Under the pieces are notes generated by a model. The model ran no database searches. It had not been told where the DNA came from and was given only the letters and a program-made list of their open reading frames with translations. A DNA stretch of 64,000 nt from Erinaceus europaeus (Eukaryota > Chordata > Mammalia > Eulipotyphla > Erinaceidae): NCBI RefSeq assembly GCF_950295315.1, contig NC_080171.1, positions 34,278,361 through 34,342,360 of the forward strand, in the 5' to 3' direction. Positions within the stretch are counted from its first letter, which is position 1; each line of letters opens with the position of its first letter. This document shows positions 21,271 through 31,439 of this stretch, one piece after another. Made by a program: the position numbers and the translations under genes.

Positions 21271-21532
21271 TGAAAATTTCATGTTAAGTGAAATAAGTCA
21301 GAAACAGAAGGATGAATATGGGATGATGTCACTTTCAGGCAGAAGTTGAAAAACAAGATCAGAAGAGAAAACACAAGTAGAACCTGAAAGGGAACTGGCA
21401 TGCTGCAAAGAAGTATAAGACTCTTGGGTGTATGTGTGGGAGAATACAGGTCCAAAAAGGATGACAGAGGACCTAGTGGGGGTTGTATTGTTATATGGAA
21501 AACTGGGAAATGTTATGCATGTACAAACTATT
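21271..21532 (+). mobile_element. L1-A 3' UTR, first part
   Basis: Short 3' UTR that ends 'aaatgttatgcatgtacaaa', where L1-B has inserted. It resumes at 26975 with 'atatctactgtcaaatgtaa'. This UTR is only about 0.3 kb, far shorter than that of L1-B. Confidence 0.75.
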
Positions 21533-21556
21533 GTGTTTCTTTTTCTTTTTTATTTA

Positions 21557-22860
21557 AGAAAGGATTAATTAGCAAAACCATAGGGTAGGAGGGGTACAAT
21601 TCCACACAATTCCCACCACCCAATCTCCATATCTCACTCCCTCGCCTGATAGGTTTTTCTCTATCCCTCTGGGAGCATGGACCCAGGGTCATTGTAGGTT
21701 GCAGAAGGTGGAAGGTCTGGCTTCTGTAATTGCTTCCCCACTGAACATGGACGTTGACTGATCGGTCTATACTCCCAGTCTGCCTCTCTCTTTCCCTTGT
21801 AGGGTGGGTCTCTGGGGAAGCAGAGCTCCAGGACATATTGGTGGGGTCTTCAGTCCAGGGAAGCCTGGCCGGCATCCTGATGACATCTGGAACCTGGTGA
21901 CTGAAAAGAGAGATAACATCTGAAGCCAAACAATTTGTTGATCAATCATGGACCCAAAGCATGGAATAGTGGAGAGCAAGTGTTAGGGGGGTACTCACTG
22001 CAAACTCTAGTGTACTTCTGCTTTCAGGTATATATTTTGCAGTAGTTTATGGATACGTGTGAACATATGCTCTCTCTCACAGAAACTGGTGTATATCTAT
22101 GTTTTGGGACTTTGTTAGAAAGTGAACCACCTGAGATGGAATTAGAGTATACTATGAAAGGAAAGGTCTCACCTGAGTAATGAAGCTGAAGGGTTGTCAT
22201 TACACACGTGAAGTCTCTGTACACAGTCTGGAGTGAAGCATGTTGAGGTGGCAATCGTTGTGTTGGTTAGGTTGTGATCGGCAGATGCAATATTATTTGA
22301 TATGGATTGGGAGAGGCCCTATACAATGGTTCCAGGACAAGGGAAGTAGAGGCTCTATAGTGGAGATGTAAGGTTCCTGCTGTATTAGGGTTCAAAAAGA
22401 CAATAGTTAATGTTATCATCGCATTAATTGGTAATTGGGTTAACTTTGAAAAGTCCTTTTGTTACGGTTTGCTGTACAGTACCCAGTATCTTGTATATAG
22501 CTGTGCTGTTGGTTACTTCTGATCTACTTGGTCTAGGCTTTTGAGAGAGTCTGCATATCAAATACACAGCCTATATATTAAAAAGATTCAGTTTGTGTTT
22601 TGAAAAACTTCGAGACATACAATTAATTTTCCCCCTCTCATATTAATTAACTGGTGACTTATATGACTACATTTTACTAGGAGTGTACATAAACACCATT
22701 CCCACCACCAAAAGACTGTGCCCCATCCCTCCCACCCACTCCCACCCCCCACTGGTCCAGGAAGCTGCATGTCTACCCCTCATCACAGGGTTTTTACTTT
22801 GGTGCCCTACTTATAATTTGATCAGGTCCTGCTTTTAGTTTCCCTTTCAGATCTTCTTAC
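21557..22860 (-). mobile_element. Long 3' UTR of L1-B
   Basis: Non-coding end of L1-B, reverse strand. Related blocks recur at 27235-27705, 41090-41677, 43100-44470 and 52905-54543 ('aggtctggcttctgtaattg', 'ctccatatctcactccct', 'gaggtggcaatcgttgtg'). Compared with the copy at 52905-54543 it lacks a central stretch of about 0.8 kb. Confidence 0.8.
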
Positions 22861-25800
22861 TCAGCTTCTGTTGATGAGTGGGATCATCCCATACTCATCT
22901 TTATCTTTCTGACTTAGCTCACTTAACATAATTCCTTCTAGCTCTGTCCAAGATGGGTCAGAGAGGGTGGGTTCATTGTTCTTGATAGCTGCATAATATT
23001 CCATTGTGTATATATACCACAGCTTTCTCAGCCACTCATCTGTTGTTGGGCACCTGGGTTGCTTCCAGGTTTTAGCTATTATGAATTGTGCTGCTATGAA
23101 CATAGGAGTACACACCTCTTTTTGGTTGGGTGTTATGGAGTCCTTGGGGTATAACCCCAGGAGAGGAATTACTGGATCATATGGAAGGTCCATGTCTAGC
23201 CTTCTGAGAGTTTTCCAGACTGCTCTCTACAGAGGCTGTACCAATTTACATTCCCACCAGCAATGTAAAAGGGTTCCTCTGTCCCCACATCCTCTCCAGC
23301 ATTTGTTGCTGCTGTCCTTTTTGATGTATGCCATTCTTACAGGAGTGAGGTGGTATCTTAGTGTTGTCTTAATTTGCATTTCTCTGACAATCAGTGACCT
23401 AGAGCAATTTTTCATATGTTTGTTAGCCTTTTGGATCTCCTCTGAGGTGAATGTTTTGTTCATATCCTCTGCCCATTTTTGGATGGGGTCATTTGCTTTT
23501 TTGGTGCTAAGTTTCTGAGCTCTTTATATATTTTGTTCATTAGTTTCTTGTCTGATGTATATCTTCTCCCATTCTGTGAGGGGTCTCTTTGTTTGTTTAA
23601 TAGTTTCCTGGGATGTGCAGAAGCTTTTCAATTTGATGTAGTCCCATAGGTTTGTTTCTGCTTTAGTCTTCCTTGAAATTGGGTTTGATTCATCAAAGAT
23701 GTCCTTGAGGTGTAGGTGGGAAAGTGTTTTACCAACGTTTTCCTCTAAGTATTTGATTGTTTCTGGTCTGACATCTAGGTCTTTGATCCATTTGGAGTTG
23801 ATTTTTGTTTCTGGTGAGATAAAATGGTTCAATTTCATTCTTCTGCATGTTGCAACCCAGTTTTCCCAGCACCATTTATTAAAGAGAGCCTCTTTCTTCC
23901 ATTTAATCCTTTGGGCCCCCTTATCAAAGATTAGATGTCCATAGATGTGGGGATTTATTTCTGGGCTTTCAATTCTGTTCCACTGGTATGTGTGCCTATT
24001 TTTGTTCCAGTACCATGCTGTTTTGATGATGATGGTTTTATAATATAGTTTAAGGTCTGGGAGTGTGATGCCTCCATTTCTGTTTCTTTTCCTTAAGATG
24101 GTTTTGGCAACTCTAGGTATTTTCATGTTCCAGATAAATGATTGTGGTGTTTGTTCTATTCTCTTAAAGAAGCTTGGTGGAACTTTGATGGGTATTGCAT
24201 TAAATTTGTATATGGCTCTGGGGAGAATATTCATTTTGATGATATTCATTCTTCCAATCCATGAGCATGGGATATCTTTCCATTTCTTGGTATCAGTTTC
24301 TATTTCCTTGAGTAGCGAATCATAGTTTTCAGTATACAAGTCTTTCACTTCTTTGGTCAACTTTATTCCTAGGTATTTGATTGATTTTGCTGAAACAGTG
24401 AATGGGAGTGATTTCTGGATGTCTTCTTCAGATTTAGTGTTTGCATAAAGAAATGCCACTGATTTTTGTACCTTGATTTTGTAGCCTGATACCTTGCTAT
24501 ATTGCCTAATAACTTCCAGTAGTTTTCTGCTGGATTCTTTAGGTTTTTCTATGTATACTATCATATCATCTGCAAATAGTGAGAGCTTGACTTCTTCCTT
24601 TCCAATCTGTATTCCTTTGATTTCTTTCTCTTGCCTGATTGCTACGGCAAGAACTTCCAATACTATGTTGAAGAGTAACGGTGACAGTGGACAGCCCTGT
24701 CTAGTCCCCGATCTGAGGGGGAATGCTTTCAGCTTCTGTCCATTGAGTATGATGTTGGCTGTAGGTTTGCTATATATAGACTCCACTATCTTGAGGAATT
24801 TCCCATCTATTCCCAATTTTTGTAGAGTTTTGAGCATGAATGGGTGTTGGATTTTGTCAAAGGCTTTCTCTGCATCTATTGAGATAATCATGTGGTTTTT
24901 GGCTTTGCTTTTATTGATGTGGTGAATGACACTGATTGACTTATGGATGTTGAATCAGCCTTGCATTCCTGGGATAAATCCCACTTGGTTGTGATGAACA
25001 ATCTTTTTGATATGTTGCTGTATCTGGTTGGCCAAGACCTTGTTTAATATTTTGGCATCTATGTTCATCAGAGATATTGGTCTGTAGTTTTCCTTTTTTG
25101 TTCTGTCCCTATCAGCTTTTGGTATCAGGGTGATGTTGGCTTCATAGAAGGTGGAAGGGAGTATTCCTGTTTTTTCAATCTTATGGAAAAGCTTAAGAAG
25201 TATGGGTACTAACTGTTTCCTGAAAGTTTTGTAGAATTCATTTGTGAATCCATCTGGTCCAGGACTTTTGTTGTTGAGGAGGTTCTTAATAATGGTTTCA
25301 ATTTCTTTGTCTGTGATTGGTGCATTTAGGTTTTGTAGTTCTTCTTGGTTCAGTTTTGGAAGGGCATATGCTTCTAGGAATTGTTTAATTTCTTCCAGAT
25401 TCTCTATCTTGGTGGCATATAGTTCTTTATAGAAGTTTCGCAGGATTCTCTGGATTTCTGTGGTGTCAGTTGTGATATCTCCTGCATCGTTTACAATTCT
25501 ATTAATTTGATTCTTCTCTCTTTTTTGTTTGGTGAGTCTGGCTAGGGGTTTGTCAATTTTGTTTAATCTTTCAAAGAACCAACATTTGGCTTCATTGATC
25601 TTTTGTATGGTTCTTTTATTTTCGATGTTGTTTATTTCTGCTCTAACTTTAGTGATTTCTGTCCTTCTGGTTGCTTTAGGGTTCCTTTGTTCTCAGATGT
25701 TGTAGAGCCAGATGTTGTAGTGCGCGGGCCGCAGAGAAGAGAGAGATAGGGTCCGGAGCGAAGAGGAAACACAAATCTTTATTCGCACTGGCACCTCAGA

Positions 25801-26959
25801 GTTGGGTGTTAGAGAAGCAGGTTGGGCCACGTGGAGGTAGAGAAAATGGCCGCTTCATGCAGTAACCTTTCCTGTGTCTGAACACCAGAGTGGAGCGCTG
25901 GCAAGAGTGTGAGGTGCAGAAAACGAAGGGTTTTTATAGGAGTAGCTTTCGTGAGAATGGGAATGGGGAGGCTTAACCATAGCACTCCAGGATAGGATGA
26001 TAACTCTCGTGAGAATGGGATGGGGGAGGAGTAACCAGAGCACTCCAGATATCGCGGGGATATAGACAATGTCCTGAGGGCACAACATGGCTGAACAGGC
26101 ACTCTGAGAATGTCCCAACTCTCGCGGGAACTAGCAGTAGCCTGAGGGGACAACATGGCAGATGTGACTGCATTGGCACAATTTCCCAGCACTCTTCCTC
26201 TAAGTCCTTGAGGTGTGCAGTAAGGTCGTTCATTTGAGCTTCTTCTTGGTGTTTAATATGTGATTGTATGGCTATAAGTTTCCCTCTCAGTACTGCTTTA
26301 GCTGTGTCCCAAATATTTTGATAGGTTGTGTCTTCATTTTCATTTGTTTCCAGGAACATTTGAATTTCCTGCTTGAGTGACTCTCTGACCCAGTGGTTCT
26401 TAAGGAGTATGTTGTTTAGTTTCCAAATTCTGTGACTTTTAATAATTTTCTGTTTGTTGTTAAATGTTAGTTTTACTCCACTGTGGTCTGAGAAGATATT
26501 TGGGATGATTTCAATGTTCTTGAATTTATTGATGCCATCTTTGTGGCCTAACATGTGGTCTATCCTTGAGTATGTGTTATGTGGATTTGAAAAGAAGGTG
26601 TATTCCAGTTTTTTGGGGTGAAGGACTCTGAAAATGTCCAAGAAGTCTAGTCTGTCAATCTCTTCATTCAATTCTCTTGTATCTTTGTTGGTTTTCTGCT
26701 TTGTTGATCTGTCTAAGTGTGAGAGTGGGTTATTGAAGTCTCCCACTATTATTGTATTACTATTTATGTATTTTTGAAATTCTTTCAGTAAGTGCTTGAC
26801 ATATTTAGATGGTCCCTCATTGGGTGCATAGATGTTAATGATTGTTAAGTCTTCTTGGCTGATTGATCCTCTAATCATTATGTAATGTCCTTGCTTATCT
26901 TTTATTACTTTATTTAATTTAAAATCTATCATGTCTGAGATGAGAATGGCTGTTCCTGC
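22861..26959 (-). pseudogene. L1-B ORF2, nearly intact apart from an LTR insertion
   Basis: Reading the minus strand: endonuclease domain (INIYAPN, VGDFN, SRIDH, SDHSG; 26959-26250), linker to 'HLKDLEE', then the LTR insert, then '[10 protein letters not shown]', 'SPGPDGF' and '[16 protein letters not shown]' (fingers), a W-to-stop TGA at 24955-24957 in 'GMQG*FNIH', the RT palm with FADD (24565-24576), 'HLIFDKGAQ', and the C-terminal Cys-rich CWRGCG...CWWEC segment (about 23235-23295). It ends 'KDKDEYGMIPLINRS' with stop at 22861. Besides the TGA and the LTR there are frameshifts near 23515 and 23205. The N-terminal part of the endonuclease is missing through 5' truncation. The longest intact frame, 455 residues, spans 23524-24891. 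Confidence 0.9.
25695..26191 (-). mobile_element. Solo LTR, CpG-rich, inserted in L1-B ORF2
   Basis: L1 ORF2 coding sequence stops and resumes cleanly at the two edges (CTC at 25692-25694 and 26192-26194). On the minus strand it starts TGCTGGGAAATTG, has a TATA box (TATAAAAA, + strand 25931-25938), an AATAAAG signal (+ strand 25777-25783) and ends GCGCACTACAACATCT. About a dozen CpGs remain. U3 holds two copies of a unit of about 59 bp starting GGAGTGCT(C/A)TGGTTA. There is no internal region. It looks like a class II (IAP-like) LTR; the exact right edge and duplication length are uncertain because AGATGTTGTAG is repeated at its end. Confidence 0.82.
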
Positions 26960-26974
26960 CATGTACAAACTATT

Positions 26975-27038
26975 ATATCTACTGTCAAATGTAAAACATT
27001 AATTCCCTAATATAGAAATTAAAGACAAACAGACAAAC
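26975..27038 (+). mobile_element. L1-A 3' UTR end and A-rich tail
   Basis: Short piece completing L1-A after L1-B: 'ctactgtcaaatgtaaaac', 'attccctaatatagaaatta', then an A/C-rich tail before the duplication at 27039. Confidence 0.82.
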
Positions 27039-27234
27039 AAAGACTGAACTTGCATCCTTGATATGTCTCCTCAGTTAAAGGCTGGGTCTGGACTGAGAAA
27101 TAGTGATGATTATATAGATGCTAATTCTTTAATTTCCTTACATATCTCCTTCCTTTTCCAAAATACTATTCAATAGCTCCCGAAAAGCAAGAGTTGTGGC
27201 TATTTTTCGAGTTCATTCTGTGAAGCAACACAAT

Positions 27235-27705
27235 TAGATTAGAGGGGTACAACTCCACACATTTCCCACTACCAGAACTCCGTATCCCATGCTATGCCTT
27301 GATAGCTCTCCTATTCTTTAACCCTGTGAGAGTATGGACCCAAGGTCATTGCGGGATGCAGAAGGTGGAAGGTCTGGCTTCTGTAATTGCTTCCCTGTGC
27401 TACATATACATTGGCAAGTCAATCCATACTCCCAGCCTGCCTCTCTCTTTCCCTAGTGGGTGGTGTTCTGGGGAATGAGAGCTCCAGGACACACTTGTGG
27501 GGTTGTCTGTCCAGCAAAATCTGGTTGGCATGGTAGCATCTGGAACCTGGTGGTTGAAAAGTGAGTTAACATATAAAGCCAAACAAGTTCTTGACTAAGC
27601 ATGAATCTGAAGGCTAGAGTAGTTCAGATGAAGATTTGGTGGTCTCCATTTTGTAGATAGCTAGTAGGCATATTTTAGTTTTATTCCAAAGGGACTGTGG
27701 ACATA
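27235..27705 (-). mobile_element. L1 3' UTR fragment (L1-B-like)
   Basis: Minus-strand match to 21590-22000: 'gaggggtacaactccacaca', 'aggtctggcttctgtaattg', 'tttccctagtgggtgg', 'ggaacctggtggttgaaaag'. 27053-27234 between it and L1-A is single-copy. Confidence 0.75.
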
Positions 27706-28042
27706 GTAGTTTTTTTTTTACTTTTTAATTATTGTTTGCCAACAAAGCCAATCTTTCACTAGCTATATGAATCTTGAAGTAAAATCATAATGCATTTATG
27801 ACAGTTCTTTCTAATACAAATAAACAAACCACTCATGTAATCTTAAAAATTTCCTAGGAACCTCAAAAAAACTTGAGAGATACAAACAAAATTAATTTTT
27901 ATAATTAGCTTTATTATCTTAAATAGCCAAACTTATCATATGGACAAAAACAGATATAAAACATTAATAAGACATTTCACCTTTTTTTCAAAGATGATTT
28001 TTGCAATTTGTGGTGCATTTTACATTATGACACACTTCATTC

Positions 28043-28344
28043 AAGAATTAGCTTTGAGGGTCAGATGGTAACACATCTAGTTAAGTGCTCACATTACAGT
28101 GCTCCTAGACTCAGGTTCAAGCCCCTGGTCCCCACCTGCAGAAGTAAAGCTACATGAATGGTGAAACAGGGCTGGGGGGTCTCTCTCCCTCTCTCTCCTC
28201 CCTCCCCTCTCAATTTCTATCCAATAATAAATAAAAGAAGAAGAAGAAGAAGAAGAAGAAGGAGAAGAAGAAGAAGAAGAAGAAGAAGAAGAAGAAGAAG
28301 AAGAAGAAGAAGAAGAAGAAGAAGAAGAAGAAGAATTAACTTTG
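28043..28344 (+). repeat. S1-type SINE with expanded (GAA)n tail
   Basis: AAGAATTAGCTTTG (28043-28056) and AAGAATTAACTTTG (28331-28344) are the target duplication. The S1 head and CCACCTGCAG core are degraded, and the A-rich tail has become about 100 bases of GAA with one GGA interruption (about 28236-28334). Poly-Arg/Lys or poly-Ser open frames here are repeat artefacts. Confidence 0.9.
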
Positions 28345-28569
28345 TCCCTAAAAAAAAAGATGTGGCCACACCCAGACAATAGGAGTAAACCAGAAAAACA
28401 AGTCTCTTGTCATTATATGGTCACAGAGCACTAGAGCACTATATAGTCTCCTCCATTGTGTCTTCTACTTCTCACTGTGCTCTTATAGCTTCAAAAAAAT
28501 CAGCAAAAACTTATCAAGATGTATATATAATTAGCTTCAACTTTGTAAGAACTATGGTAGTTATTGTTG

Positions 28570-28665
28570 GGAGGGTGATGCCCAGAACTTTGGTGGTGGG
28601 TGTGGTATGGATTTATACCCTGTAATCTTACAACCTTGTAAAGCACTATTAATCACAAATTTAAA
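28570..28665 (+). mobile_element. L1 3' end tail
   Basis: 'ggtggtgggtgtggtatgga', 'accctgtaatcttacaacct', 'aaatttaaaaaaatga': the same 3'-terminal text as at 2310-2390. A small, 5'-truncated copy. Confidence 0.5.
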
Positions 28666-28670
28666 AAAAT

Positions 28671-30085
28671 GACTTGATTAAAAAAACTTTCACTCAAGTA
28701 CTTGGTAGTGAGTGGCCTGTGATGAGAGACTGCTGCTTTAGACTGTAGAAATATAGAGTATGAGTTTAAAAACAGTGACTGGAAGAAGATACTTTGGACC
28801 TAGCAATATAATGATGGTAGTTTTGGTAACTTTTAGACTCTAAAAATATAGCCTACCTTCTTAAATCACATTAATGTTGTATCAAAATACCTTTCTCACC
28901 AAAACATAACAGTAGAATGAAAGCAAAAAATTGTATAGGAATTGGTATTTAAATGTAAAGGTGGCAGTTCTGGCATTCTTCAAGTTGGAGTAAAATGAAT
29001 GTAGGCTTTGGGGGTCAGGTGTTTTTAATATGCAAATGGCATTGTGAAGGCCTGAAATTGAGTGAATTCTCATTTATGAAGCATAATTCCAAGATCTTTT
29101 ATTTCCACAGCTGAATTTTCTGAGTTCATTATGTGCAAAGGAGTGTTTTGTCTAGTACATTGTGTCCCAGGAAACTCATCTGCTCCAACTCTAGTAGATG
29201 TGAAAGCTATGTGTTTACATGAGGAAAAATTTCATTAGACATCCCTGATGGTAAATTTTGTAGGCAGGGAGCCCTGTGTAAATCACTGGTGTGGCTTTGC
29301 TGACGTCCGAGTCAAAATCAGACTGTGTGTCACTGCTCACAGCAAATTAAATTTCGATGAGCATTGGGGAAGTAATTGGGCTGTGAATGCTATTCGTTAT
29401 TCAGAGGATTGTAAACATCCGGAAATAAAACCCAGTGATATAAAATCTAATTAATGGTTGGGGACAACCAGGACCATAGAGATATATAGCATTCAGGGAC
29501 CTAAGTCCAGTCTCTAATATTTTACATTAAAAAATCCTCAAAGCTCTGAGGGGTTTCAGTCAAGGTTAGACAGTATTATCTGGACACAGCAGAAATTAGA
29601 ACCCAGTTGCAGCGAGTCCTCGACTTTGTGCTCATTGTTCTTTGTCATGCCGCTGCCCACATTTCCCCTTGCACCTTTCCTTTCTGTGCTTTTGGCCATT
29701 TCTCCAAACCTCATTATCTTCAGGAGAGAGAGGGAGGGAAAAGAAATAGACAAAAGTTGTCAGCAGCAACACCTTATTTTGTAGCATTATAATTGCTTCT
29801 ATTTTTGCCACAGAGAATAGAAACATATATGTAAATGCCAGTTTTGGTGGTGGTGGGGGTATGAATTTTTTAAACCAGAAACTGATGGAAGTAAAAAACC
29901 AATAAACAGGCATCAAAAAACAACCACAACAGTAATCTTGGGGTGGGGGTGGCCATACAACTATGTGACCTAGAGAGAGGAGTAAATAGATGCTCAGTCA
30001 GATTTGATTTGATTCATCAATTGACACAAAGGACAGAAGAAAAAGGACTTGCTGTTGTTTCTATACCAAAAGCTCAGGGAGCTTC
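28671..30085. other. Single-copy DNA with candidate conserved block
   Basis: No SINE or L1 signature. The part at 29090-29460 has balanced composition, spared CpGs and scattered AT-core motifs, and contains a 68-codon open frame (29248-29454) without recognisable domain. It could be a conserved non-coding element; this is inference from texture only. Confidence 0.35.
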
Positions 30086-30089
30086 TGAA

Positions 30090-30340
30090 GGTTTCCTCTC
30101 CCTCACCTCCTCCCTTCCCCCCCTCTGCTTCTTCTCCCTCTCTCTCCTTTTTCCTCTCTCCCTCCCTCCTTCTCCCTCTCCCCTCCTCCTCTCCTTCCCT
30201 CTTTTCCTCTTCTTCCTTCTCCTTTCCACCAGAGCACTGCTAAACTCTGATTTATGGTAGTGCAGGGGATTGAACTTGGGACCTGGTAGACTCATATGAA
30301 AGTCTTGTACGTAGCCACTATGCTATCTTCCCAGGTCCTT
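30090..30340 (-). repeat. S3-type SINE with long polypyrimidine body
   Basis: A (TCTCCC)n-like tract (about 30095-30225) runs into 'ccagagcactgctaaactct' and the S3 head at the right ('gaagatagcatagtggcta' on the minus strand). Confidence 0.75.
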
Positions 30341-31149
30341 GGGAGCTTTTGAATTCAAAGGAGTTTGGGATTCCTGGATAAGGATTCAGTGGTACCTGAA
30401 TTAAAGAAGGGACATAACAGCAGATAGGGTGTCTTCTATAGGTTTATGTGGCAGTGATACCTACCTACCTGGGTCACAGCTCAAGATGGGCTATTTCTCA
30501 GCTGTGTGTCCTTAAAATAGCTTCTTGTCTTCTTCTAGGCAAGAGGGCTGACCAAAGTGACCACATCAGCCTTATTCCTCTAGGGTCTGGGGAGGTTCAG
30601 GGAGTTGGGGTGACCCTTTATGCAAAAGGAAGCATTTAATGATTGCTAAATTGTTCTCATGTCTATAGAAAACCATCTTTTCCTTTAAAAGAGAGATGTG
30701 ATGTCTTCTGTCTTCTTTGATGGCTTAGAGAAATAAATTGAGGGCACCAAAGCCCCTTGCCCTGACAGTCTGCCACCCATGCCAACAGCAGGAGGTTTTC
30801 TTCTTATCCTCTGAGATGTTTTAACACAGGCACTCTTCCCCCAATGTGTTCTGCCTTAGAAACAGAAGTCATCCTGTACCTCCATTCAAAGGTCTTGTAG
30901 CATTCATTTAAGTTTGTTTATTTTAAGTCTCTGTGCACTGAGGAGAGATTGAAAAGCATCAGCCTCAGGCACTCTTGATCTCTTGCTCCTCATGAATGCA
31001 GCATTCATCACTTAAATGTAATATATTTATAATCAGGGCCAAGGCAGCATGACCTTGTTTTATTCTAAAGAGATCACAGGCAGCTGACAGAGGGCTTGCT
31101 TGCTTTAAGTCAGATGCAGGATGGGTTAGCCATCAAAGGCTTCATTAAA

Positions 31150-31437
31150 ATTTAGTTGTTTGAGGTCTGGGCAGTTAAGCACACATAGTGTGAAACTCAA
31201 GGACAGGCATAAGGATCCCCATTCAAGCCCCCAGGCTCCCCACCTGCAGGGGGTGAGACAGGTCTACAGGTGTCTTTCTCTCCTCCTCTCTATTTTGCCC
31301 TCCTCTCTCAACTTCTCTCTATCCAACAACAATAGCAGTGACAAAAACAATGGAAAAAAATATAGCCACTAGGATTAGTGGGTTCGTAGTGCAGGCATGA
31401 TAACCCTGGAGGCAAAAAAAAAAAAAATTAGTTGTTC
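31150..31437 (+). repeat. S2-type SINE with tail module
   Basis: Head 'aggtctgggcagttaagcac', B-box-like 'cattcaagcccccaggctcc', CACCTGCAGGGGG core, CAACAACAATAGC linker, and the 3' module 'gtagtgcaggcatgataacc' before poly-A (31414-31427). ATTTAGTTGTT before the head and ATTAGTTGTT after the tail are a probable imperfect duplication. Confidence 0.83.
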
Positions 31438-31439
31438 TT

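Larger units (their letters stand above)
21518..26974 (-). mobile_element. L1-B: young 5'-truncated L1 inside L1-A
   Basis: CATGTACAAACTATT flanks the element exactly (21518-21532 and 26960-26974). On the minus strand it runs from the endonuclease domain (26959) to a T-rich tail seen at 21533-21556. The first residues of the open frame at 26968 (MYM) come from the duplication itself. It has a 3' UTR of about 1.3 kb (21557-22860) and carries a solo LTR (25695-26191). Few coding lesions suggest recent insertion. Confidence 0.93.
13132..27052 (+). mobile_element. L1-A: full-length-type L1 hosting four nested insertions
   Basis: The L1 lies between AAAGTCTGAACTTG (13132-13145) and AAAGACTGAACTTG (27039-27052), a 14-bp target-site duplication with one mismatch. 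It starts with a non-coding 5' UTR (13146-13922), then ORF1 (13923-14425), ORF2 remnants (19101-21270), a short 3' UTR whose end is split at 21532/26960, and an A-rich tail (27011-27038). Inside are an ERV (14419-19100) with a Vingi element, and L1-B (21533-26959) with a solo LTR. At least two stretches are missing: the end of ORF1 with the start of ORF2 at the ERV site, and an ORF2 segment of perhaps 0.8 kb near 19190. The matching duplication shows that the two halves belong to one insertion. Confidence 0.87.

Noticed and set aside
23006..23518. 170-residue + strand frame with hydrophobic stretches
   Set aside because: Antisense shadow of the L1-B ORF2 C-terminus.
26960..27038. Initial idea that the 3'-end fragment next to inverted L1 was a twin-priming inversion of L1-B
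   Set aside because: The exact CATGTACAAACTATT duplication shows it is the rest of L1-A interrupted by L1-B.
28089..28382. Poly-Ser and poly-Arg open frames
   Set aside because: Produced by the (GAA)n tract of a SINE tail, with no sequence of other kind that looks coding.
29248..29454. 68-codon frame as a possible exon
   Set aside because: No supporting splice signals or family similarity; kept only as part of a candidate conserved block.
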